From assembly GCF_011045095.1 (NCBI RefSeq), contig NZ_JAALDL010000002.1:372001-436000 (forward strand): a stretch of DNA of 64,000 bases, read 5' to 3'. This DNA comes from Grimontia sedimenti (GTDB taxonomy: Bacteria; Pseudomonadota; Gammaproteobacteria; Enterobacterales; Vibrionaceae). Shown here one piece after another: positions 44,327 to 53,433 of this stretch (the first letter of the stretch is position 1; each line of letters starts with the position of its first letter). The position numbers and the translations under genes are program-made. A model generated the notes under the pieces. The model was not told the origin of the DNA and made no database searches. It saw only the letters and a program-made list of their open reading frames with translations.

Positions 44327-45778
44327 ATGACAGATACCACACACTATCAGTCGCCGACCCGCGCGGTGCTGCACTACGTCACCGCCGTATTTATCTTCAC
44401 GCTCTATGGCGCCAGAGTCTGCCCCTTTATCGATGCCTTGCCCACTGCCGTCCTCTTCATCCAAACCGCGACCGTGTTCATTCTGCTCTATTTCGCCCGA
44501 TTGCTTATCCGCGCTGTAAAACATGACGAAGCGAGTCTGGCCACCAATGTGGGTTTATTTACGATTGTCGGGATTGGCTTTGCCGCCTGGTACTCGGTAC
44601 TTTACGACTTTCCTTTCGATAGCAATCTCAAAGTCATTTTCGGCATGACCCTACTGGGTATTGTCATTAATCTGGATTTGGCCATTTCCAACGCCCGCCA
44701 CCTTTCCAAGCACAAGATTGATAAGAACCAAATGCCAGACAATATCAAACCGCTGGCGGGTCAAATCGGCTTGGGTGCCATGTTCCTGACCGTGATGGTC
44801 ACCGTGCTACTGGGGCTGGTCGTGACGAAAGATTTGTTGTGGCTGGTTGAACACACTGAACATCAGGTTGCCATTGCAGACATCGATAGTATTCTGAAAG
44901 AGTTCGTGTATGTTGCAGGCGTCGTATTGGCATACATCGCGCTGATATCCTTTAACGGCAGCGCACTGATCAGCGAACAACTCACCCGCCAGACCAACGC
45001 CATGACATCCGCAGCTTCCGGCAATTTCGACGAAAGAGTCCCTTTGAACCAGACCGGTGAGCTCAGTGTGATCGCCTACTACACCAACAAAATGTTTGGC
45101 GATCTCAAAAACAGTTATGATGAGATTAACCGCACCCGCGATGCCACCATTGTCGGGCTCTCTACCCTCGCTGAAGTACGTGACAACGAAACTGGCGCGC
45201 ATATTCTTCGCACTCAGCATTATGTAAAAGCCCTGGCCGACGTGCTGAAACGCCAGCCGAAATACTCGAGCTACCTGACCGAAGAAACCATCGACCTGCT
45301 TTACAAATCAGCCCCTCTGCATGATGTCGGTAAGGTGGGCATTCCGGATTCGATTCTGCTCAAACCCGGCAAGCTGACAGACGAAGAATTTTCCATCATG
45401 AAAACCCACGCCCAGCTTGGCGCAGATGCCCTCAGCATCACTGAGAAAAGTGGCGATGGCATTGCCTTCCTGCGCTTTGCCCGCGAGATTGCTGCCACCC
45501 ACCATGAAAAATGGGACGGTTCAGGGTATCCAAAAGGTTTATCCGGCGAAGAGATCCCGCTATCGGGCAGGTTGATGGCGCTGGCAGATGTTTACGATGC
45601 ACTGATTTCCAAACGCGTCTACAAACCCGCTTTCAGTCATGAAAAAGCCAAAGAGATTATTTTGGAGGGAAGATGCACCCACTTCGACCCTGCCGTGGTG
45701 GATGCTTTTCTGGCCTGCGAGCATACCTTTATCGATATTGCCAAGCAGTACAAAGACGAAGATATGAAGGCGGCTTAA
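44327..45778 (+). CDS. Membrane HD-GYP c-di-GMP phosphodiesterase
   Basis: 483 aa. Five or six N-terminal helices (to about residue 215) are followed by a HAMP-like linker (TRQTNAMTSAASGNFDERVP) and a complete HD-GYP domain: ETGAHILRTQHYVKAL, HDVGKVGIPD, THAQLGADAL, ATHHEKWDGSGYPKGL and LADVYDAL. It should hydrolyse c-di-GMP. ATG with AAAGGGAC just upstream is chosen. The stop overlaps that of helD in a TTAA. Its upstream region is occupied by a miniature element, so its regulation may be element-derived. Confidence 0.93.
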   Translation: MTDTTHYQSPTRAVLHYVTAVFIFTLYGARVCPFIDALPTAVLFIQTATVFILLYFARLLIRAVKHDEASLATNVGLFTIVGIGFAAWYSVLYDFPFDSNLKVIFGMTLLGIVINLDLAISNARHLSKHKIDKNQMPDNIKPLAGQIGLGAMFLTVMVTVLLGLVVTKDLLWLVEHTEHQVAIADIDSILKEFVYVAGVVLAYIALISFNGSALISEQLTRQTNAMTSAASGNFDERVPLNQTGELSVIAYYTNKMFGDLKNSYDEINRTRDATIVGLSTLAEVRDNETGAHILRTQHYVKALADVLKRQPKYSSYLTEETIDLLYKSAPLHDVGKVGIPDSILLKPGKLTDEEFSIMKTHAQLGADALSITEKSGDGIAFLRFAREIAATHHEKWDGSGYPKGLSGEEIPLSGRLMALADVYDALISKRVYKPAFSHEKAKEIILEGRCTHFDPAVVDAFLACEHTFIDIAKQYKDEDMKAA

Positions 45779-47859
45779 ACCGCCTGCAGCACCTTCTTCG
45801 AAAGCTTAGACGTGACAGGATAACTTCCTTGCCACAATTCTTTCGCGAAAACAGATGGTTTTTCGGGATGTGAGAACACCCAGCACTCATGTCGTGCACG
45901 GGTCAACGCCACATAGAACAGGCGTCTTTCCTCCGCATGTTCCATTTCATCAACCACTGACAGCAATGCAGATTCCAATCCTTCACCTGATGATTTGGCT
46001 GGAAACGTGCCGTCATCCACATCCAGAATAAAGCTGTAATCTGCTTCAAGACCTTTACTGCCGTGTGCCGTGACATAGCTGATAGATAGGTTCGGATACT
46101 GACTCTGCCACTCACCAAGAGATTCTGGTTTGTTTGCGTTATTGCGCCCAATCAACAATAGGCTGGTTGGTTTGTCGCCAACGGATTTTGCCAGCTTCTC
46201 CAATACCGACTCCACCGCATCCGAGGGCATCAAATGCACCGCTTTTTTCTTTTGCTCTCGTGCACTGTCGAGCGGTTTGCTGAGTTGCTGTGGGTCAACC
46301 TGAATAAAGGTATTGGCAACAGCACCAATCTGAGAATTAAAGCGATAAGTGGTATCAAGATAGCGAATGACACCGGAAGGAAAACGGCTCATAAAACCCG
46401 TGGTCAGGCTGACATCAGATCCCGCAAAGCGGTAAATCGCCTGCCAGTCATCCCCCACCGCAAACAGCGACGGCGCACGGTTTCGTTTACCGCCGCAAAG
46501 CGCTTCCAGTAACGCAAGACGCGCAGGGGAAATGTCCTGATATTCATCGACCATAATGTGGTCGTAGCGTGCACCGAAGGATTCACTTTTCTTGGAAAGC
46601 AGCTTGGTGGCTTCTTTGATCAGGCTGTTAAAGTCATAGGCCTTCTGCTCTTTCAGCGCCGCGAGGTAGCCTTTCAGCACAGGCTGAACCAATGCCAGTT
46701 CACTTTCGGCTTTTTCATCGCCTTTGATCGACGCCTTAATCGCGGTTGCTGATTGGCTTTGTTGCGCGAGTAAATCCACCAGTCGCCACAGCCACCTTTG
46801 CAGCTTAACCTCGTGAGCCTGTTCCACCAGCGGACGCTCTGCAGATAAACCCGGAATTGACCACTGCGCCAAATGCTTGAGCCAGCGCTTTTCAACCGCA
46901 GGCTGTGCGAAGTTTTCCGCCAGCCACAGTGTCATCCAACTGTGTTTGGTTTCTTCATCCGTCGCCATTGGTGCAATGTTAGCGTCCTGCCCAGAAATCT
47001 CTTTGATTGCCTTGAGCGCAAAGGCATGGAAGGTCGACGTTTCCACGCCATTCAAACCCACTTTCGCCAAACGCTCCGCCATTTCCTCACTGGCTTTCTT
47101 ACCAAACGCCAACATCAGAATGCGCGAAGGTTCCGTTTGCTGGCTGGCAACCAAATACTGCGCCCGTGCCATCAAAACACTGGTTTTGCCCGAACCCGCC
47201 CCCGCCAACAACAAGTTGTGGTTATCGTCCATCAACACCGCCTGACGCTGTGAATCATTCAACGGTGACGATTCCACGCCATCAAACCAGGTAGACCAAC
47301 GCGCTAATTCTTCATCACGCCATGCAGTATTTCGGGCGTTGCGCTGCGCTTCACCATTTTGCAGCCAGCCATAAAGTGATTGATAAAGCGCAGGATTGGC
47401 TGTCGCCATCACTTGCGGTAATACACCACACCGTTCAAACAATTCCTGCGCTTTCACCTGCCACGCTTTCAAATCTTCATATCGCAGAAAACCCGAGAAG
47501 TCGCGCAACTCATCACGCAGCGCAATCAATTCCGGTTCCACCAGCATGAACTTGTTTTGCTGCTTACCCAGCCACGCTTGATAGTGCTCAGAGAGCGTCT
47601 CAGCAAACTCATGCACCTGACTCCAGGGCAAACCATAAACCGTGATTTTCTGTGCGGGCCTATCCGCAGGAGAAACAATGAAAGTCAATCGCCCCCAAAC
47701 CAGACCGCGAGACACGCGGCACTGCCCATCCCAAATGGAAAAAGGGACGGTTTGCGTCATTTGTTTGGATTCAAAAACCAGTTGATTTTCGTCCAGCGCG
47801 ATACTGTAGTGATCGCCCTGTACAAACCACTGAGCCAGATTGGAGGCGGTGAGTTTCAT
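45775..47859 (-). CDS. helD: DNA helicase IV
   Basis: 694 aa, superfamily 1 UvrD-like 3'-5' helicase. It resembles E. coli HelD from the N-terminus (CKRGLVWG-like SRGLVWGRLTF) through Walker A AGAGSGKTS (219-227), LAFGKKASEEM, VDEYQDISP (Walker B), FAVGDDWQAIYRFAG, LDTTYRFNSQIG, THGSKGLEADY-like motif V and ALTRARHECW (motif VI). It unwinds DNA in repair and recombination. Its closeness to yccS is conserved with the E. coli yccS-helD region. The stop overlaps the convergent HD-GYP stop. Confidence 0.95.
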   Translation of the reverse strand: MKLTASNLAQWFVQGDHYSIALDENQLVFESKQMTQTVPFSIWDGQCRVSRGLVWGRLTFIVSPADRPAQKITVYGLPWSQVHEFAETLSEHYQAWLGKQQNKFMLVEPELIALRDELRDFSGFLRYEDLKAWQVKAQELFERCGVLPQVMATANPALYQSLYGWLQNGEAQRNARNTAWRDEELARWSTWFDGVESSPLNDSQRQAVLMDDNHNLLLAGAGSGKTSVLMARAQYLVASQQTEPSRILMLAFGKKASEEMAERLAKVGLNGVETSTFHAFALKAIKEISGQDANIAPMATDEETKHSWMTLWLAENFAQPAVEKRWLKHLAQWSIPGLSAERPLVEQAHEVKLQRWLWRLVDLLAQQSQSATAIKASIKGDEKAESELALVQPVLKGYLAALKEQKAYDFNSLIKEATKLLSKKSESFGARYDHIMVDEYQDISPARLALLEALCGGKRNRAPSLFAVGDDWQAIYRFAGSDVSLTTGFMSRFPSGVIRYLDTTYRFNSQIGAVANTFIQVDPQQLSKPLDSAREQKKKAVHLMPSDAVESVLEKLAKSVGDKPTSLLLIGRNNANKPESLGEWQSQYPNLSISYVTAHGSKGLEADYSFILDVDDGTFPAKSSGEGLESALLSVVDEMEHAEERRLFYVALTRARHECWVFSHPEKPSVFAKELWQGSYPVTSKLSKKVLQAV

Positions 47860-48078
47860 GGTTGGATTCTATTTTCCTGTCTATATGTACAGCATATCAA
47901 TTTCAGGCGTTATTTATAGCCCAACAACGCAAAGAGTTTAGATAGATGAATGAAAATCAAGCAAAAGGACGCTTTCCCTGTCTTGTCCAAGCGAAATAGT
48001 CTTCGTTTTTGATCTCGTCCCTTGGATGACACCTTTAATCTGCTATCTTAGCCACACTTGCCTTAACGCTGCATTGAA

Positions 48079-50253
48079 ATGATTTCAAAGAAAACTTCTC
48101 TTACATTCAGGGAATACTGGGCCAACAGCCGCATTAACTACAGTGTCCGCGTGTTTATCGCCCTTGTGGGTGTTGCCCTTCCCTGTTGGTGGTATGGCGC
48201 CTCAGAAGCGATCACACCACTGGTTCTTGGCATTATTGCCTCTGCACTGGCAGAAACAGACGACAACTTCTCCGGCAGACTCTCTGCGCTGCTCACCACT
48301 CTTTTCTGTTTTGCCGTCGCCACCTTCTCTATCGAACTGCTTTTTGATTACCCATGGTGGTTTGTTACCGGTCTCATGACCTCAACCTTCGGTTTTATCA
48401 TGTTGGGCGCAATAGGCGCGCGGTATGCCAGTATTGCATTTGCATCCTTGCTTATTGCTGTTTACACCATGCTCGGCGCGCACGAGTCACAAAACCTTTG
48501 GTATCAACCTTCACTTCTGCTGGCAGGTGCCGCGCTTTACGGCGTTATTTCACTGATTTGGCTGCTGCTATGGCCGCACCAGCCGGTACAACAAAGCCTC
48601 GCTGCATTGTTTAAATCCCTTTCCGGTTATCTCGACCAGAAATCAGAGATGTTCCACCCCAGTAGAGATTTAAAGCCACAGCCTTTGCGCCTGCGTGATG
48701 CAAAAGAAAATGCGCTGGTTGTCACAGCGCTAAACAGTGCCAAAGCCGCGCTGCTAAACCGTGTACGTGGCGGCAGACTCAGCGACAGCAACCGCCAATA
48801 CCTCAAGATTTACTTTCTGGCGCAAGACATTCACGAGCGCGCCAATTCCTCGCACTACCGCTATCAGGAACTGGCTGAAGTCTTCTTCCACAGCGATGTC
48901 TTGTTCCGCTTGCAGCGTCTTTTGCATCTGCAATCCAAAGCGTGTTTGGAAGTCTCGCAGTGTCTGACGTTGGGACAGCCTTACCGACACGGCGAAGAAA
49001 GCGTAAAAGCGCTGGATGAGCTCAACGAATCCCTGCTGTATGTGAAAGCGCAGAACAATCCAGAATGGACACCATTACTGCCGCAGCTCGATTTTCTGTT
49101 CCGCAATCTGGCGACCGTCGAGCGCCAGCTTTCCAATGTCAGCAACCCGGATGCCACACAAACGGATGAAGACAAAGAGATTGCCGACTCAGATGCGCAC
49201 GGCTTCCGCGACAAGCTTTCGCGCATTCGCGCCCAGTTAACACCGAAATCCCTGCTGTTCCGTCATGGGGTGCGTTTGAGCCTCGCATTGGCGGTCGGTT
49301 ACGGCATTATTCAGGGCTTCGACCTCACCCGCGGCTACTGGATTTTGCTGACGATCCTGTTTGTCTGTCAGGCCAATTACTCCGCCACGCGCAGCAAACT
49401 GACCGAGCGTATTTCCGGCACTTTGATTGGTTTGTTGGTGGGCTTACCGCTGCTGACCCTGTTCCCGGACTTGACCGGACAACTGGTGTTGATGGTGCTG
49501 TTCGGCGTACTGTTCTTCGCGTTCCGAACCACCCACTACGCCGCAGCAACCGCGTTTATTACCCTGCTGGTATTGATGTGCTTTAACCAGTTGGGTGAAG
49601 GTTACGCCGTGATACTGCCGCGCCTTGGCGATACCTTAGTTGGCTGCGCCCTTTCCGTGTTGGCAGTACGTTTTGTGTTGCCGGATTGGCAGGCTCACCG
49701 ACTGCGCGGGATCATGAAAGATTCTGTTGCGGCTAACCGAGATTATCTGGCGCAGATCATTGGCCAATACCGCATTGGTAAGCGTGACAACATGGCTTAC
49801 CGTGTCGCCCGTCGTGAAGCGCATAATGGTGATGCCCAGCTTACGACCGCTATCAGTAACATGCTGGCGGAACCTGGCCGGTATCGCACAGCCACTGATG
49901 AAAGTTTCCGATTCCTTTGCCTGAACCACGCCATGCTGAGTTATATCTCTGCACTGGGCGCACACCGCATGCAAATGGACGACGACAGCATTCACGAGTT
50001 GGTTTCCAAAGCGCACCGTGGCATTCACGAAGAACTGGATTGTCTGGTGTCGAAGCTTTCAGGCGAATCCTTCGAGAAAACGCCATGTCTGGATGAAGCG
50101 CTCGGCAAACACCTTGAGCGCTGGCGAGAAGAAGAAAGCAGTTCTGCCCGAATGGTGCTGCAGCAGCTGCATTTGATTCACCGTATCATGCCGGAAATGC
50201 ACAAGCTGACGGATGATCTGGCGAAGAAAGCACTGAATAGCTCGAAGTCTTAG
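48079..50253 (+). CDS. yccS: YccS-like FUSC-family membrane protein
   Basis: 724 aa. Two blocks of about five or six hydrophobic helices (residues ~20-165 and ~395-530) are separated by a long helical cytoplasmic region, the duplicated arrangement of the FUSC/YccS-YhfK family. Segments such as TRGYWILLTILFVCQANYSA fit the fusaric-acid-resistance-like second domain. Function is unproven; efflux is usually assumed. It is divergent from helD, its neighbour in E. coli also. A terminator follows. Confidence 0.92.
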   Translation: MISKKTSLTFREYWANSRINYSVRVFIALVGVALPCWWYGASEAITPLVLGIIASALAETDDNFSGRLSALLTTLFCFAVATFSIELLFDYPWWFVTGLMTSTFGFIMLGAIGARYASIAFASLLIAVYTMLGAHESQNLWYQPSLLLAGAALYGVISLIWLLLWPHQPVQQSLAALFKSLSGYLDQKSEMFHPSRDLKPQPLRLRDAKENALVVTALNSAKAALLNRVRGGRLSDSNRQYLKIYFLAQDIHERANSSHYRYQELAEVFFHSDVLFRLQRLLHLQSKACLEVSQCLTLGQPYRHGEESVKALDELNESLLYVKAQNNPEWTPLLPQLDFLFRNLATVERQLSNVSNPDATQTDEDKEIADSDAHGFRDKLSRIRAQLTPKSLLFRHGVRLSLALAVGYGIIQGFDLTRGYWILLTILFVCQANYSATRSKLTERISGTLIGLLVGLPLLTLFPDLTGQLVLMVLFGVLFFAFRTTHYAAATAFITLLVLMCFNQLGEGYAVILPRLGDTLVGCALSVLAVRFVLPDWQAHRLRGIMKDSVAANRDYLAQIIGQYRIGKRDNMAYRVARREAHNGDAQLTTAISNMLAEPGRYRTATDESFRFLCLNHAMLSYISALGAHRMQMDDDSIHELVSKAHRGIHEELDCLVSKLSGESFEKTPCLDEALGKHLERWREEESSSARMVLQQLHLIHRIMPEMHKLTDDLAKKALNSSKS

Positions 50254-50260
50254 TATCGCT

Positions 50261-50289
50261 CCCGGCGGCACCTTCGCCGGGATTTTCTT
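50261..50289 (+). terminator. Terminator of yccS
   Basis: Perfect 7-bp stem CCCGGCG / CGCCGGG, loop GCACCTT, then ATTTTCTT. Confidence 0.85.
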
Positions 50290-50405
50290 AATTCCGCAGC
50301 TCCAAGCCCCACATACATCTCTTTTCCCTACTCTCGAATCTGCATCACATTTCGGGCATTTCAATTGCTCTCTCTTTGTAACTGTCTTTACTTTCTACTC
50401 AAATC

Positions 50406-50442
50406 GATAATAATTATCACTTGCGAATAGTTATCATTATGA
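50406..50442 (+). promoter_or_regulatory. Candidate Fur boxes upstream of the Ni-SOD operon
   Basis: GATAATAATTATCA (50406-50419) and AATAGTTATCATTATGA (50426-50442) each resemble the Fur consensus GATAATGATAATCATTATC (about 13 and 12 of 19 positions by hand count). They lie 16-50 bp before the first gene of the operon, where a repressor would block transcription. Confidence 0.55.
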
Positions 50443-50457
50443 TTGGGGCGCAGTGAT

Positions 50458-50823
50458 ATGGATGATTGGAGAAACTTGATATTGGCGGGGAACCAATACT
50501 TCGCCATTGATGAGATGGAGCATGCTGAAGACAACTACTTCGATGCCCTCACCTTGCTGGATGAGAACAGCGAGTCTCTGTTCACAGACCGCGAAAAGCT
50601 CTCAGCCTGGCTGGCCTGTCATCACAACCTCGCCACCGTTTACAAGCAATCAGATCAATCTGAACTCGCCAGATTCCACCTTGAATCGCCGCTGGAAATC
50701 ATCGAAGTCCAGCTGAAAAAGGCCTCACCGGACCACCAGCATTTTGTTGAGCTTTTAAAAGCTTATTCAGCCGGACTCAGTGAGTTGGTCGTGTTCAAAC
50801 AAACTACCCAACGCGCTGCGTGA
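50458..50823 (+). CDS. TPR-like helical protein, first gene of the Ni-SOD operon
   Basis: 121 aa, cytoplasmic, all-helical. The spacing of Ala/Leu/Tyr in NLILAGNQYFAIDEMEHAED, NYFDALTLLDEN and CHHNLATVYKQSDQSELARF is tetratricopeptide-like, suggesting a small protein-protein interaction module. It is followed 16 bp later by the His-rich membrane protein and then sodN-sodX, and preceded by Fur-box-like sequence. A chaperone or assembly role for Ni-SOD is an inference from context. No family is recognised. Confidence 0.65.
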   Translation: MDDWRNLILAGNQYFAIDEMEHAEDNYFDALTLLDENSESLFTDREKLSAWLACHHNLATVYKQSDQSELARFHLESPLEIIEVQLKKASPDHQHFVELLKAYSAGLSELVVFKQTTQRAA

Positions 50824-50839
50824 GTGGCCGGAGGAAACC

Positions 50840-51034
50840 ATGTTCAAGAATTTCACACTGTTTGCCCTTCTGTTTCTGTTCAGCACAGAAGTACTCGCCC
50901 ACAAAGGCCACGATCACGCGCATTGGACAGCCGATTTCATTCACTTTCTGTGGCTAATGCCGATCCTGTTTGGCTGTGCGCTCATCATCTTTGCGATTAC
51001 TTATCTGGATAAGAAATCCAAGTCACGGAGATAG
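50840..51034 (+). CDS. Small His-rich exported membrane protein in the Ni-SOD operon
   Basis: 64 aa. A signal peptide (MFKNFTLFALLFLFSTEVLA) would release a mature N-terminus starting HKGHDHAHW, five His-containing positions able to bind a transition metal on the periplasmic side. One transmembrane helix (FLWLMPILFGCALIIFAITY) and a basic tail (LDKKSKSRR) follow. GAGGAAA precedes ATG; sodN starts 5 bp after the stop. The context suggests nickel (or iron) sensing or handling for Ni-SOD; not demonstrated. Confidence 0.65.
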   Translation: MFKNFTLFALLFLFSTEVLAHKGHDHAHWTADFIHFLWLMPILFGCALIIFAITYLDKKSKSRR

Positions 51035-51039
51035 CCACC

Positions 51040-51540
51040 ATGCTTCATTCTTTGATGGAACGCCTCGACCACACATTCTCTTTTGGCAGAGTTTCTGCCC
51101 ACTGCGATATTCCCTGCAAAATCTACGATCCTGTCCACGCGCAAATCGCCGTACTGACGATGATCCGTATGATTGACCTGCTCAACGAGCTGCCGGAACA
51201 AGATCTGACTAAACAGCAGAAAGCGACATTTGCACGCCTGATTGAACAGAAAGAAGAGCACGGTAAAAAGCTGAAAGAAGAAGTCCGCATTATCTGGGGA
51301 GATTATTTCAAGCAGCCACAGCTTGACCAGTTTCCGGAAATCCACTCCCTGACTCATGAAATCATGATGCTGGCGTCAGTGGTTAAGCAGGAATCAGACA
51401 AAGATGCGGCACTGAAACTGTTGGATAAAGTAAACCGCTTTGCAGAGATATTCTGGGCGACCAAAGGCGTGAAAACTTACACGGCAGACTGTCCCTATCT
51501 CCCCGAGTTGCCAACTGTGTATCCTGACCTCAAGCCCTAA
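51040..51540 (+). CDS. sodN: Nickel superoxide dismutase
   Basis: 166 aa. The nickel-hook motif is clear: A20/H21-C22-D-I-P25-C26-KIYDP, matching the Ni-SOD consensus HCxxPCGxYDP (Gly replaced by Lys). His21 and Cys22/Cys26 would coordinate Ni after removal of the 20-residue leader, leaving about 146 residues of helical bundle. The enzyme dismutes superoxide to oxygen and peroxide. The required maturation protease SodX is encoded next. GGAG is 9 nt before ATG. It is a cytoplasmic protein in other bacteria, and no Sec signal is visible here. Confidence 0.9.
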   Translation: MLHSLMERLDHTFSFGRVSAHCDIPCKIYDPVHAQIAVLTMIRMIDLLNELPEQDLTKQQKATFARLIEQKEEHGKKLKEEVRIIWGDYFKQPQLDQFPEIHSLTHEIMMLASVVKQESDKDAALKLLDKVNRFAEIFWATKGVKTYTADCPYLPELPTVYPDLKP

Positions 51541-51563
51541 GTGCCTAAAGCGAAACCTTTGAG

Positions 51564-51854
51564 ATGCTGAAAATCATGCGTATTGCGGGCTCTTCAATGA
51601 GCCCGACACTCAACACAGACGATTACGTGATTGCTATTCGCCAACCCAAATGGTGGCCGAAAAAGCGCGATCAGATTTACCTGTTCGACCACCCGAGCAT
51701 GGGCTGGATAGTGAAAAGGTTTCAAAAAACCACGCTCGGCAGTTTCTTCACCTTCCGGGGTGAACACCCTTTCAGCATCAGCGAAGAGGCCATTGGCCCT
51801 ATCGACAATCAACTGCCGCTGTATCGTCTGGTCTTGGCGATTAAGGCCGATTAG
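51564..51854 (+). CDS. sodX: Nickel-SOD maturation protease SodX (S24/S26 signal-peptidase-like)
   Basis: 96 aa. Catalytic Ser in GSSMSPTLNTDDYV and Lys in WIVKRFQKT form the Ser/Lys dyad of S26-type peptidases. There is no transmembrane anchor, as expected for the soluble SodX that trims the Ni-SOD leader before His1. It lies 23 bp after sodN in the same operon. A second ATG at 51576 is possible; no strong ribosome site is visible for either. Confidence 0.85.
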   Translation: MLKIMRIAGSSMSPTLNTDDYVIAIRQPKWWPKKRDQIYLFDHPSMGWIVKRFQKTTLGSFFTFRGEHPFSISEEAIGPIDNQLPLYRLVLAIKAD

Positions 51855-51864
51855 TTACCACTTA

Positions 51865-52395
51865 TTAAAACTCAAGAACACGGTTAAACACATATCGGAT
51901 ATATCCATCGCGCAGCACTGTTCCGCGGGAAACAAATTCCACTGTCCAGAGCGGATAACTGTTCGATTTCAGCCCCAGCGAGTCAACAAACTCCACCGCT
52001 TCTGATTGGGTAAATTCCACATCTTTTGGGAACATGTCCGCGATATCTTCCGTGGACTGATGTTCTGGCGTTTCAACACGGCAATGAAAAACCGTATTAA
52101 TCGGTTCAGGCTTGTATCGGAGAAATTTAGCGTAGAGCTTCGGATGACTTTTGATGTAAAGATCCAAATCGTGTTCAGCTTCCCCTTTTACAGGGAATAA
52201 CGAACTGGGAGAAAAGAATTCCTGAGTAAATGCTGCCTTGCCCGTATCGTCGATAAACCGCTTCGCGAATACCAACGTTTTATCTTCAAGTGCTTTGCGT
52301 GAAGGGCTGAACGCCTTAAAAAGCTCAATACGGTAGATCTGCCAAACACCAGATTGCGTGGTGAACACCCAATCGCCAGTTTTAAATTCGAACAT
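51865..52395 (-). CDS. Hypothetical cytoplasmic protein
   Basis: 176 aa with start MFEFKTGDWVFTTQSGVWQ, preceded by AGAGAGG. Aromatic- and Lys-rich, no membrane segment. No recognised family; the N-terminus looks like a small beta-barrel. It is convergent to the Ni-SOD operon with 10 bp between stops. Confidence 0.55.
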   Translation of the reverse strand: MFEFKTGDWVFTTQSGVWQIYRIELFKAFSPSRKALEDKTLVFAKRFIDDTGKAAFTQEFFSPSSLFPVKGEAEHDLDLYIKSHPKLYAKFLRYKPEPINTVFHCRVETPEHQSTEDIADMFPKDVEFTQSEAVEFVDSLGLKSNSYPLWTVEFVSRGTVLRDGYIRYVFNRVLEF

Positions 52396-52502
52396 CCATA
52401 CCTCTCTGGCTGTTTTTCCAGCGCAAACTCCATTGTTCGTCATGCTCTCACTGCCGCTTCTATCAATACGACACGCTCAGCATTACCTTCGACAATCTGT
52501 CG

Positions 52503-53213
52503 TTATTCTTCCCGCGGTTCTTCATCAGGTGAAGGCATTGAAGGGTCTTCACCTGTAATATCCTGATAGGCGAAAGAGAGCGCGATAACCGCCAAAACCG
52601 TCACATAAGAAATCATGATGTTGGTTGCCAGAATGGCATACAGGGGAGAGTTTTCAGGCGCGGTATAGGCAATCAGCGCTGTGATGGGAATAAACACAAT
52701 GCCAAAGATAAAAGGGGCAATCACCACCACGCCGATCATCAGCCAGGTTTTTTGTGCCGTTTGCGCCCAGGCATAAGGAAAAGAGACACCTTTTCCCATC
52801 GCAATCGCAGGGAACACCAGGCTAAGGCGACACCCAAACACCAAGCTGATAATCAACAGGAGAATGAACAGCGGCCCTATCCAATTCATCGCAAAGGCCA
52901 TAAGCAAATACGCGACACCAAGCCCCATATAATGCAGCCAAAACCAAATCTCGATTTTACCGAAGGTAAAGCGTCCAAAGGTCGGCACAGAATCCGGCCC
53001 CATTAACACAACCCGATGCACGTTTACCGCGAGAATAGTACTCAGCACACTCCACAAGAAGTAATCGACCCACTCCATCCACTCACTGTCAGAAGAAAAC
53101 GCAGCCACTTCCAGTGCGGCCGTCAGAAGAATGGGGATGAGAGTGACGCGAAACAGCAACCCCTTGTAGCTATATGCAAAGTTAAACGCTGAGGAAAGAA
53201 TGTTTCCAAACAT
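52503..53213 (-). CDS. Multi-pass membrane protein, unknown function
   Basis: 236 aa starting MFGNILSSAFNF (AAAAGGA about 9 nt upstream). Six hydrophobic helices, e.g. LFRVTLIPILLTAALEVAAF, GPLFILLLIISLVFGCRLSL, WLMIGVVVIAPFIFGIVFIP. It ends in an acidic Pro-rich tail (GEDPSMPSPDEEPREE). No family is recognised with confidence. Confidence 0.6.
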   Translation of the reverse strand: MFGNILSSAFNFAYSYKGLLFRVTLIPILLTAALEVAAFSSDSEWMEWVDYFLWSVLSTILAVNVHRVVLMGPDSVPTFGRFTFGKIEIWFWLHYMGLGVAYLLMAFAMNWIGPLFILLLIISLVFGCRLSLVFPAIAMGKGVSFPYAWAQTAQKTWLMIGVVVIAPFIFGIVFIPITALIAYTAPENSPLYAILATNIMISYVTVLAVIALSFAYQDITGEDPSMPSPDEEPREE

Positions 53214-53433
53214 CGCCAAATCCTTTTCAATCCATTGAACCCACTCGCCATAGCCGCGAGCCACTGCATCTAATCACCAAACTATCGCAATTCTCCTTAC
53301 AACTATCGTTCAAAACTAAGACACGATGGAGAAATTTGATAAGCAGGATGCCACCGCTGAAAAAGGTTTCAGGATATACGCCTTCCCTAGGTGATTCCCA
53401 AGAGAAGGCAGTAATAATGAAGGGGGGAATGGC

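Noticed and set aside
45775-47859. helD as a defence-type helicase
   Set aside because: The protein follows E. coli HelD along its length and neighbours yccS, a conserved housekeeping arrangement.
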